From Paracoccaceae bacterium (GTDB lineage: Bacteria > Pseudomonadota > Alphaproteobacteria > Rhodobacterales > Rhodobacteraceae): a stretch of 6,105 nucleotides of DNA. The notes beneath the pieces are model-generated. The model had not been told where the DNA came from, made no database searches, and worked only from the letters and a program-made list of their open reading frames with translations. This document shows positions 1 to 5,836 of the stretch, in pieces (the first letter of the stretch is position 1; each line of letters starts with the position of its first letter). The position numbers were made by a program, and so were the translations under genes. Location of the stretch: assembly GCA_023263735.1 (NCBI GenBank), contig JALQUQ010000170.1, positions 1-6,105 on the forward strand, in the 5' to 3' direction.

Positions 1-268
1 GGCTTTGGTCGTAAAACGTGGCCTCATCCATCCCCAACCAGTCGCGCAGACGATCCCCCGACGGATCGGTAAAGGGCGTGCCGCTGGCCTGCACCCGCGC
101 CCCCGGCGCCTGCCCTGCGATCAAAATCCGGGCCGTGGGGGCAAACCAGACCACGGGGCGGGGCGCATGGGCCGTAGCGGTGGCCGCGAAATCGGCGGCA
201 CAGAGGGTGCAGGCCCGGATGCGATCCACCAGCCCTTGATACGCCGGGGTTTCTTCGCCCTGATCCAT
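1..268 (-). CDS. Uracil-DNA glycosylase family protein, N-terminal part (cut by window edge)
   Basis: This reading frame on the minus strand starts at an ATG at 268 and stays open for 89 codons to the window edge, so the C-terminal part is missing. The visible part carries GQAPGARVQASGTPFTDPSG at residues 52-71, which matches the first active-site loop of the COG1573-type uracil-DNA glycosylase superfamily (usual form G-E/Q-A/Q-P-G followed by G-x-PF-x-x-x-G). A Cys-x-x-Cys pair at residues 20 and 23 resembles the N-terminal cysteines of iron-sulfur family members. Such proteins remove uracil or related bases from DNA, or are uncharacterised relatives. The second loop position is Gln where classic family-4 enzymes have Glu, so the exact activity is uncertain. 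A purine-rich ribosome binding site (AGGAAAGAGG, about 278-287 read on the minus strand) supports this start. The gene is divergent from the antiporter gene. Confidence 0.75.
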   Translation of the reverse strand, partial: MDQGEETPAYQGLVDRIRACTLCAADFAATATAHAPRPVVWFAPTARILIAGQAPGARVQASGTPFTDPSGDRLRDWLGMDEATFYDQS

Positions 269-305
269 GCTCGCCCCCCTCTTTCCTTGCCCGCGCCCCT
301 TGTGT

Positions 306-323
306 CGGCAGACTGCCGCAGTC
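306..323. promoter_or_regulatory. Two overlapping 13-nt odd palindromes, operator-like
   Basis: CGGCAGACTGCCG (306-318) is a perfect inverted repeat around A312. GACTGCCGCAGTC (311-323) is an inverted repeat around position 317 with 5-bp arms. The two overlap by eight bases and lie 38 bp upstream of the glycosylase start in a divergent intergenic region, where a regulator could bind. No regulator gene is visible, so the regulatory role is inference. Confidence 0.25.
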
Positions 324-339
324 CGGGGTCCGTGGCAAC

Positions 340-374
340 GCCAAGCCCGGGGGCTCGATGCCCCCGGGCTTGGC
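340..374. repeat. Perfect 15-bp stem-loop between divergent genes
   Basis: GCCAAGCCCGGGGGC (340-354) and GCCCCCGGGCTTGGC (360-374) are exact reverse complements separated by the 5-nt loop TCGAT. The stem is very GC-rich and should fold strongly in RNA from either strand. No T-run follows on either strand, so it is not a classical intrinsic terminator. It also lies between two divergent gene starts, where a terminator for them would make little sense. It could be a U-less terminator, a transcription insulator, a 5' leader structure or a member of a dispersed palindrome family. Confidence 0.8.
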
Positions 375-441
375 CCTTCCCCCATCGTGGCCCGAAACAT
401 GCTGTGCCGGCAACAGTCGCGCGAATACCCGCCCACCTGCA

Positions 442-470
442 TTGTGGCGGCGCAGGGGCTTTTGTAAGCC
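442..470 (+). promoter_or_regulatory. Weak candidate promoter for the antiporter gene
   Basis: TTGTGG (442-447) and TAAGCC (465-470) are separated by 17 bp and lie about 40 bp upstream of the antiporter start. The -35-like box is reasonable, but the -10-like box is a poor match to TATAAT. This is a spacing-based guess only. Confidence 0.2.
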
Positions 471-510
471 ACCCGCGATTTCAGGCCCGGCCCGACAGAA
501 GGAGCCGTTC

Positions 511-1719
511 ATGTACCGCGTGTCCCCCTTTGTTCGTCATTTTGCCCGCGCCTTGCTGGGCGGGCTGGTCATCGCCACGCTTTGTGTCAACCTGTCGCCC
601 GCCAGCTATTATGATGTGATCGAATGGCGGCTGGCGCGGGGGTGGATGCCTGACTCGCTTTCCACCGTTTCGGCGATGCTGACGCCGGCTTGGCTCGTGT
701 CCGAATTGCTGATGGCCCTTTTCCTCTTCTTTGTCGCCAAAGAGCTGTGGGAGGCGCTGGTTCTGGAACGGGGGGCCTTTTCCGGCAAGCGCGCCCGGCT
801 GCCTGCGGGGGCGATGATCGGCTCTTGGGCCGGGGCGGTTCTGGTCTGGCTGCTCAGCAGTCATTTCATCGAAACCGCGATCGAGGCGACTCCGGGCGTG
901 GGCTGGCAACTGCCTTTGGGGTCGGATGTCGTGCTGTGCTATGTGATGGGGCGGCTGATCTTTGGGCCGGGGCATCCCGGTTTGCACCTTTTGTTGCTGG
1001 TCACCATCGCCAGCGATATTTTCGGCCTGATCGTTCTGGGCCTGACCGCGCCAAGTTACGGGTTGCAACTGGGGTGGCTGGTGCTTTCGGCCCTTGCGGT
1101 TTTGGGGGTCTGGCTGCTGTCGGGCCGCTTTGCGGTGCCGCGCGAAACCGAGGTGCACCACAGGCGGGCGGCGATGCTTTGGCCCTATTGGATGGCGGCG
1201 GGGCTATCGTGGCTGGGGGTCGTTCTGGCGGGCCTGCCGGGTGCCTTGGGGTTGCTGCCGGTGATCCCGGCCATTCCCCATGCCAGCCGCGCCTTTGGCG
1301 TCTTTGCCGAGGCGGAAAGCTTTCTGCATGACCCGTTGAACCGCATGTCGCATCATCTGGTGCGTCCGGCGGCGGCGATCTTGTTCCTGTTCGGCCTGAC
1401 CCATGGCGGGATCGATCTGGCGGCGGCGGGGCCCACCAGCCTGACCGTTCTGGCGGCGCTGTGGCTGGGCAAACCGGTGGGGTTGGTGCTGGGGGCGATG
1501 GCGGCGGTTTGGCTGTTTGCCGCGCCCTGGCCGCAGGGGCTGCGCCGGTCTGACCTGATCCGGATTGCCGCGATCAGTGGCATGGGCTTTGTCGTGCCGG
1601 TGCTGGCCGCCGAAACCGCCCTGCCCGGCGGCGGCATGGCCGAGGCCGCCCGCTTTGGCCTTGCGCTGTCGCTGGTGATCGGTCCTGTGGCGTGGCTGGT
1701 CTTGGGGCGGCGCGCTTGA
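511..1719 (+). CDS. nhaA: NhaA-type Na+/H+ antiporter homologue with an altered Asp-Asp motif
   Basis: This encodes a 402-residue, very hydrophobic protein, close to the 388 residues of E. coli NhaA, with roughly eleven or twelve membrane segments. NhaA proteins exchange Na+ or Li+ for protons across the inner membrane. Family landmarks are recognisable: SELLMALFLFFVAKEL (around 62-79, E78 included), GWQLPLGSD (131-139, D139 matching the family Asp133), LLLLVTIASDIFGL (160-173), ILFLFGLTHGGIDL (compare ILPLFAFANAGVSL) and WLGKPVG (318-324, K321 matching Lys300). The normally paired aspartates of the transport site (Asp163-Asp164 in E. coli) read Ser168-Asp169, and the Arg-Glu pair after E78 is not kept, so ion selectivity, coupling or pH response may differ. 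The ATG at 511 is chosen because AGAAGGAG (497-504) precedes it at good spacing. Longer starts near 358 lack family similarity and run through a stem-loop. The gene appears to be monocistronic. Confidence 0.82.
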   Translation: MYRVSPFVRHFARALLGGLVIATLCVNLSPASYYDVIEWRLARGWMPDSLSTVSAMLTPAWLVSELLMALFLFFVAKELWEALVLERGAFSGKRARLPAGAMIGSWAGAVLVWLLSSHFIETAIEATPGVGWQLPLGSDVVLCYVMGRLIFGPGHPGLHLLLLVTIASDIFGLIVLGLTAPSYGLQLGWLVLSALAVLGVWLLSGRFAVPRETEVHHRRAAMLWPYWMAAGLSWLGVVLAGLPGALGLLPVIPAIPHASRAFGVFAEAESFLHDPLNRMSHHLVRPAAAILFLFGLTHGGIDLAAAGPTSLTVLAALWLGKPVGLVLGAMAAVWLFAAPWPQGLRRSDLIRIAAISGMGFVVPVLAAETALPGGGMAEAARFGLALSLVIGPVAWLVLGRRA

Positions 1720-1785
1720 TCGCCGCTTTGGCCGGGTTCCAACAAAACTTTGATCCAAATTCCGCCCATCCCTTGGGGAGGCTGA

Positions 1786-1815
1786 TTGCAGTTTATTCAG
1801 CATTCGCGACATAAT
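1786..1815 (+). promoter_or_regulatory. Candidate promoter of the kpsT-kpsE operon
   Basis: TTGCAG (1786-1791) and CATAAT (1810-1815) are separated by 18 bp in the 232-bp gap before kpsT, a plausible housekeeping-type promoter. Transcription would start near 1822 and leave an untranslated leader of about 130 nt before kpsT, which contains a possible 14-codon ORF. No terminator for the preceding antiporter gene is evident, so read-through cannot be excluded. Confidence 0.35.
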
Positions 1816-1905
1816 CCTGCCCGAATGGAAGGTTAGATTTGCAGGGGTCTGACCAAGTCAAACTCGCTTGCGCGGTGTCGGTGTACCATCGTGGGAGAGT
1901 TTGGC

Positions 1906-1950
1906 ATGAGGTGGCTGACTGGAAATTGCCCCGTTTCGGAAAGGGGATAA
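1906..1950 (+). CDS. Possible 14-codon leader ORF upstream of kpsT
   Basis: An ATG at 1906 opens a short frame, MRWLTGNCPVSERG, ending with TAA at 1948-1950, one base before the GTG start of kpsT. A purine stretch GGGAGAG (1893-1899) sits at acceptable spacing, and the kpsT ribosome binding site lies inside the frame. Ribosomes finishing this frame could re-initiate on the kpsT GTG, a translational-coupling arrangement. There is no runs-of-one-codon signature of attenuation, and such short frames arise readily by chance. Confidence 0.2.
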   Translation: MRWLTGNCPVSERG

Positions 1951-1951
1951 C

Positions 1952-2620
1952 GTGATCGAATTCGATTCTGTGTCCAAATCCTTTTGGACAGGCAAAACCC
2001 GCAAGGTGATCCTTGACCGGGCGTCTTTTCGTGTCGATATCGGCCGGTCTCTGGGCATTCTGGCCCCCAACGGCACGGGCAAGACCACATTGATCAACAT
2101 GATGGCCGGGCTGGAAAAACCCGATGAGGGGCGCGTGACGCGGACCAGCCGGATTTCCTTTCCGCTGGGCTTTATGGGCGGGGTCATTCCAAAGCATACG
2201 GCGACGGAAAATTCGCGCTATATCGCGCGGCTTTACGGGCTGGACCCGGATTACATCGAAAGCTTTTGCCGGTGGTTGTGCGGCATCGACGAATATTTCG
2301 ACATGCCCTTGGGCACCTATTCGGCCGGGATGCGGTCGCGATTTTCTTTTGCGCTGATGCTGGCGCTGGAATTCGACATCTATCTGATCGACGAAGGCAT
2401 GCCATCGACCACCGATGTGGAGTTCAACCGCAAGGCGGGGCGTATCCTGAAAGATCGGCTGGAAAATGCCACGGTCGTCGTGGTGAGCCACCAGCCCCAA
2501 ACCTTGGAAAAGTTCTGCCAGCAGGCCGCAGTGTTGCGCAACGGGCAGTTGTACATGTTTGATACCCTTGAAGAAGCGAAACGGCTTTATGATTACCAAA
2601 CTCAAAGCCAAGCGATTTAA
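1952..2620 (+). CDS. kpsT: KpsT-type polysaccharide export ABC transporter ATP-binding protein
   Basis: This 222-residue cytoplasmic ATPase is the usual length for the KpsT/CtrD/BexA family, which powers ABC-2 export of capsular polysaccharide across the inner membrane. Visible motifs are Walker A APNGTGKT (38-45), an ABC signature YSAGM (123-127, the variant form typical of KpsT), Walker B IYLID with catalytic Glu148 (143-148) and the H-loop histidine His180 in VVSHQ. The first Walker A position is Ala instead of the canonical Gly. The start is GTG at 1952, supported by GGAAAGGGG (1938-1946); no better in-frame start is seen upstream. Its 3' end overlaps kpsE by 32 nt, implying one transcript and coupled translation. 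The membrane permease (KpsM), normally adjacent, is not in this window. Confidence 0.88.
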   Translation: MIEFDSVSKSFWTGKTRKVILDRASFRVDIGRSLGILAPNGTGKTTLINMMAGLEKPDEGRVTRTSRISFPLGFMGGVIPKHTATENSRYIARLYGLDPDYIESFCRWLCGIDEYFDMPLGTYSAGMRSRFSFALMLALEFDIYLIDEGMPSTTDVEFNRKAGRILKDRLENATVVVVSHQPQTLEKFCQQAAVLRNGQLYMFDTLEEAKRLYDYQTQSQAI

Positions 2621-4346
2621 CCTGCGCCGCCCCGATCCGGCGGCCGAACCGCCGGTGCCGCCGATGCCGCGCCGCGTGGCGCCGACCGCGCGCGCCCAAA
2701 TCAGCCCGGCGGCTGCCTCTGCGGCGGCCCCGCGGGTGGCCCCAAGGAAACCCGTAGCGCCCGCCGACGACATGCCGTTTTCCCCCGGTGCCGATGACGA
2801 TGGTTTCGGGGGACAGAAATTCAACACCGCCAAGGGGGGGGCCACGCCCGAAGCGGCCCCCGCCCCGCAGGGGGGCGAAGGGGGCGTTGATATCGACCGC
2901 ATTCGCAAGGAAGGGCTGACGGGGCGGCAATTGCGGCTGGCCCGGCGATTGGCGCAAAAACACGGCTTGCCCGCCACGTCGGATTTTGACGCCGTTCGCC
3001 TGCTGCGGGCGGCGGGGATCGACCCGTTTCAAAAAAGCTCGATTCTAGAGCTGATCACGGCGGTTGATTCCGAACCCGCCGCAGCCAAGCCCGAAGGATC
3101 GCGCGCCTTGGCGGTGACGCAAACCGACCCAAAGTTGCCCCAGACGGTCAAGCCGATCAAACCGCCCAGCACCGAAGCCCGGGCCGAACAAAGCCATCTG
3201 GCCGATCTGCAACGCATCCAGCAAGATTTGGCCCGGCGGCGGCGGCGGAAATCTGCGCTGTTGATGATGCGCATGTTCTTTTTCGTCTTTCTGCCCACGC
3301 TGCTGGCCGGGTGGTATTATTACATGGTCGCAACGCCGCTTTATGCGACCCGTGCCGAATTCGTGATTCAACAGGCCCAAGCCTCGGCCGGGGGGGCTGG
3401 CGGTCTGGGTGGTCTTTTGTCGGGGACGAGTCTGGCCACCTCGCAGGATTCGTTTGCGGTGCAAGGATATCTGCAATCGCGCGATGCCATGCTGCGGCTG
3501 GATGAGGACCTGCATTTCCGCGACACCTTTGGGTCCGAACAGATCGACCCCATTCAGCGCCTGCCCGCCAACTCCACCTTGGAGCAGGCCTACCGCGTCT
3601 ATAAGCGCAACGTCAAAATCTCGTATGACCCGACCGAAGGGATCATCAAGATGGAGGTGATTGCCCCCGACCCGAACCTTTCGGCCGAATTTTCGGAAAA
3701 ACTGATCGGTTATGCCGAAGAGCAGGTCGATGCGCTGACCCAGCGGTTGCGCAACAATCAGATGGCGGGCGCGCAAGAGGCCTATGAAAAGGCGCAAGGG
3801 GCGCTTCTTGAGGCGCAGCGCAAGGTCGTGGAACTGCAAGAGCGGTTCAAGACCATTTCCTCCGAGGCCGAAATCAGCCTTGTCACCGCGCAGATCGGTC
3901 AGTTGGAATCGCAATTGACACAAGACCGGCTGAGCCTTGCGCAAATGGAAACCAACGCCAATCCGAACGCCGCCCGGATGGACCCGATCCGCCGCCGGAT
4001 CGTGACCCTTGAAAATGAAATCGCCCAGTTGCGCGCCCGTATGACCGAACGGCAAGAGGGCACGGAATCGATCGCGCGGGTGCAATCCGAGCTTTTGGTT
4101 GCGCAGGCCGATGTGCAGACCCGCCAATTGCTGTTGGCACAATCCCTGCAGGCGATGGAAACCTCGCGGATCGAAGCCAACCGTCAGGTGCGCTATCTGT
4201 CGTTGTCGGTGACCCCGATCCCGCCGGATGAGCCGACCTATCCGCGCGCGTTTGAAAACACCATCGTCGCCTTGCTGGTGTTTGTCGGGATTTATCTGTT
4301 CATCTCGATGACCGTGGCAATCTTGCGCGAACAGGTCACCGCGTGA
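2589..4346 (+). CDS. kpsE: KpsE/CtrB-type capsule export inner-membrane protein with extended N-terminus
   Basis: This 585-residue protein has the architecture of polysaccharide co-polymerase family 3 (KpsE, CtrB, BexC), which connects the capsule ABC exporter to the outer-membrane channel. A first membrane segment lies at about 224-246. A periplasmic part follows, with a Gly-rich loop (265-279) and a long alpha-helical coiled-coil-like stretch (about 375-540). A Pro-rich stretch (PIPPDEPTYP, 543-552) precedes the second membrane segment (about 559-578) and a short cytoplasmic tail. E. coli KpsE is about 380 residues; here some 220 extra cytoplasmic residues precede the first membrane segment. 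They are Pro/Ala-rich at 16-98, then contain a basic, helix-forming block at 102-155 (key residues RIRKEGLTGRQLRLARRLAQ). The ATG at 2589 is preferred over TTG at 2559 because it gives a normal start codon with a smaller overlap with kpsT, although only a weak GAAGAAG (about 2569-2575) is available as a ribosome binding site. Confidence 0.85.
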   Translation: MITKLKAKRFNLRRPDPAAEPPVPPMPRRVAPTARAQISPAAASAAAPRVAPRKPVAPADDMPFSPGADDDGFGGQKFNTAKGGATPEAAPAPQGGEGGVDIDRIRKEGLTGRQLRLARRLAQKHGLPATSDFDAVRLLRAAGIDPFQKSSILELITAVDSEPAAAKPEGSRALAVTQTDPKLPQTVKPIKPPSTEARAEQSHLADLQRIQQDLARRRRRKSALLMMRMFFFVFLPTLLAGWYYYMVATPLYATRAEFVIQQAQASAGGAGGLGGLLSGTSLATSQDSFAVQGYLQSRDAMLRLDEDLHFRDTFGSEQIDPIQRLPANSTLEQAYRVYKRNVKISYDPTEGIIKMEVIAPDPNLSAEFSEKLIGYAEEQVDALTQRLRNNQMAGAQEAYEKAQGALLEAQRKVVELQERFKTISSEAEISLVTAQIGQLESQLTQDRLSLAQMETNANPNAARMDPIRRRIVTLENEIAQLRARMTERQEGTESIARVQSELLVAQADVQTRQLLLAQSLQAMETSRIEANRQVRYLSLSVTPIPPDEPTYPRAFENTIVALLVFVGIYLFISMTVAILREQVTA

Positions 4347-4389
4347 TTTGATCTGGCAAAAGCGCGGATAACCGAGGGGCGGGGCCGGG

Positions 4390-5568
4390 TCAGACCACCT
4401 GCCCCGCGGCCCATCCCGACGACCAAGCCCATTGGAAATTATATCCGCCCAACCAACCGGTCACATCCACCGCTTCGCCCACGAAATAAAGCCCCGGAAC
4501 ATTGCGCGCCTGCAGGGTGCGGCCGTCCAGATCCTTGGTATCGATCCCGCCCAGCGTCACCTCGGCCGTGCGATAGCCTTCGGAGCCGACGGGGATCAAC
4601 GTCCAGCTTTGCAGGCTCTTCAGCAATTCGCCCATTTGCAGGTTTGACACCTGCCCCATGACCGCGCCTGGGGCAAAACGCTCCTCCAGGTGCCGAGCCA
4701 GTCGCTCGGGCACAGCCGCCGCAAGCCCCGTCCGCAGGGCGGCCCGGGGGCTGTCGCCGCGCGCCTGTTTCAGCGTGGCCTCCAGAGTGCGATGGCGGGT
4801 CAGGTCAAGCGTGATCGCCTCCCCCTCCCGCCAATAGCTTGAGATTTGCAAGATCGCCGGGCCCGACAGCCCGCGATGGGTAAAAAGCATCGCCTCATCA
4901 AAACTGCGCCGCTCGGTCGAAACGCGGACATCCAGCGCCACGCCGGCAAGGGGTTTGATCCAGTCAAGCTCTTGTTCGGCAAAGGTCAGCGGCACCAAGG
5001 CCGGCCGCGTTTCGGTCACCCCCAGCCCGAACTGCAAGGCCAGACGATAGGCCAGCCCGGTGGCGCCCATCTTGGGAATGGATTTCCCCCCGGTGGCCAC
5101 CACCAAAGCGGCGGCCGATATCGCCCCTTGCTGGGTTTCGATCACAAAGCGGCCGTCACGATGGGCGACATCGCCCACCTGAACGCCCAAACGCAGTTGC
5201 CCCCCCGCCTGCGCCAGATCGCGCACCAGCGCCTGCACCACTTGTGTCGCCGGGCCATCGCAAAACAACTGGCCCAAGGTCTTTTCATGCCACGCAATCC
5301 CCCAACGATCCATCCGGGCGATGAAATCCCACTGCGTGTAGCGTTTCAACGCCGACAGGGCGAATCTGGGATTGTCGGACAGGTACTTGTCGACCCCGAT
5401 TCCAAGATTGGTGAAGTTGCAGCGCCCGCCGCCCGAGATGCGGATCTTTTCGCCCGGGGCCCGGGCGTGATCCACGACCAGGGTCTTGCGGCCACGTTTT
5501 GCAGCTTCGATCCCGGCGAAAAGCCCGGCCGCACCTGCGCCCAATATGATGACATCAACCTGTTCCAT
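4390..5568 (-). CDS. HI0933-family NAD(P)/FAD-dependent oxidoreductase
   Basis: This encodes a 392-residue soluble flavoprotein of the HI0933/COG2081 family. It begins with a Rossmann dinucleotide-binding motif GAGAAG (10-15) after a beta strand, and an acidic Asp33 at the end of the second strand that would contact the FAD ribose. Family hallmarks follow: GGGRCNFTN (46-54), ATGGKS (158-163), FTHRGLSGP (229-237) and a C-terminal FAD-binding block, GLYFVGEAVDVTG followed by GGYNFQWAWSSG (within 359-392). The substrate of most members is unknown; relatives include the bile-acid reductase BaiN, but the family does not predict that reaction here. The start is the ATG at 5568, where the Rossmann fold begins; the only purine motif, GAGG, lies very close to it, so the ribosome binding site is poor. 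An in-frame extension to 5745 crosses the tRNA gene and is rejected. The gene converges on kpsE with 43 bp between stops. Confidence 0.88.
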   Translation of the reverse strand: MEQVDVIILGAGAAGLFAGIEAAKRGRKTLVVDHARAPGEKIRISGGGRCNFTNLGIGVDKYLSDNPRFALSALKRYTQWDFIARMDRWGIAWHEKTLGQLFCDGPATQVVQALVRDLAQAGGQLRLGVQVGDVAHRDGRFVIETQQGAISAAALVVATGGKSIPKMGATGLAYRLALQFGLGVTETRPALVPLTFAEQELDWIKPLAGVALDVRVSTERRSFDEAMLFTHRGLSGPAILQISSYWREGEAITLDLTRHRTLEATLKQARGDSPRAALRTGLAAAVPERLARHLEERFAPGAVMGQVSNLQMGELLKSLQSWTLIPVGSEGYRTAEVTLGGIDTKDLDGRTLQARNVPGLYFVGEAVDVTGWLGGYNFQWAWSSGWAAGQVV

Positions 5569-5628
5569 AGCCTCAGATAGCCAAACCGATGAAGTGCGTA
5601 AATGAATGAATTTTTTCGGTTCCCCCCC

Positions 5629-5657
5629 TTGCACCCCCCGGCGGCCTTCAGTAAACA
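5629..5657 (+). promoter_or_regulatory. Candidate promoter for tRNA-Gln
   Basis: TTGCAC (5629-5634) and TAAACA (5652-5657) are separated by exactly 17 bp. Transcription from this pair would begin about 5663-5666, only a few bases before the mature tRNA 5' end at 5670. The -10 box is imperfect, but position and spacing fit well. Confidence 0.45.
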
Positions 5658-5669
5658 CCCTCTCACGGT

Positions 5670-5744
5670 TGGGGCGTCGCCAAGTGGTAAGGCATCGGTT
5701 TTTGGTACCGACATACCTAGGTTCGATCCCTAGCGCCCCAGCCA
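5670..5744 (+). tRNA. tRNA-Gln (anticodon UUG) with encoded CCA
   Basis: A complete cloverleaf can be drawn. The acceptor stem TGGGGCG (5670-5676) pairs with CGCCCCA (5734-5740), giving the U1-A72 pair characteristic of tRNA-Gln. The D stem is GCC/GGC (5679-5681, 5691-5693). The anticodon stem TCGGT/ACCGA (5695-5699, 5707-5711) encloses a loop with anticodon TTG at 5702-5704. The T stem CTAGG/CCTAG (5717-5721, 5729-5733) carries the loop TTCGATC. Discriminator G5741 is followed by CCA (5742-5744). It decodes CAA and possibly CAG glutamine codons. Confidence 0.97.
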
Positions 5745-5775
5745 ACCTCCCCCCCTCTCAGCGGTATTTTCTGCC

Positions 5776-5798
5776 CCTTGGAAACAGATGTTCCAAGG
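5776..5798. repeat. 8-bp perfect inverted repeat after the tRNA
   Basis: CCTTGGAA (5776-5783) and TTCCAAGG (5791-5798) are exact reverse complements with a 7-nt loop. The hairpin begins 32 nt after the encoded CCA of tRNA-Gln and could end or process the tRNA transcript, but no T-run follows. It could equally be a DNA-binding operator. Confidence 0.5.
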
Positions 5799-5805
5799 AA
5801 GGCCG

Positions 5806-5826
5806 GATGCCCCAGCTGATGCCCCA
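5806..5826 (+). repeat. Short tandem direct repeat GATGCCCCA
   Basis: GATGCCCCA occurs at 5806-5814 and again at 5818-5826, a 9-base identity with a 12-base period, immediately before the long hairpin. Two copies only; chance is possible. Confidence 0.4.
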
Positions 5827-5836
5827 AAGTTTCCCT

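Noticed and set aside
358..510. N-terminal extension of the antiporter frame to an ATG at 358
   Set aside because: It is not NhaA-like, runs through the right arm of the stem-loop and ignores the strong ribosome binding site before 511.
5..619. Plus-strand 204-codon frame at the left edge
   Set aside because: It is antisense to the glycosylase frame, is Pro/Arg-rich low complexity and overlaps the start of the antiporter gene.
1793..2977. 394-codon minus-strand frame opposite kpsT-kpsE
   Set aside because: Its composition is that of an antisense shadow of GC-rich genes; the plus strand has clear ABC ATPase motifs.
3045..4142. 365-codon minus-strand frame opposite kpsE
   Set aside because: Rich in Gln, Arg, His and Leu as expected from antisense reading, with no domain motif.
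4379..4407. GCGGGGC/GCCCCGC inverted repeat at the convergent gene ends as a terminator
   Set aside because: Only 7 bp with a 15-nt loop, no T-run on either strand, and partly inside the flavoprotein coding end; expected by chance in GC-rich DNA.
5569..5745. Upstream extension of the flavoprotein frame to 5745
   Set aside because: It would translate across the tRNA-Gln gene antisense, and the Rossmann fold begins directly after the ATG at 5568.
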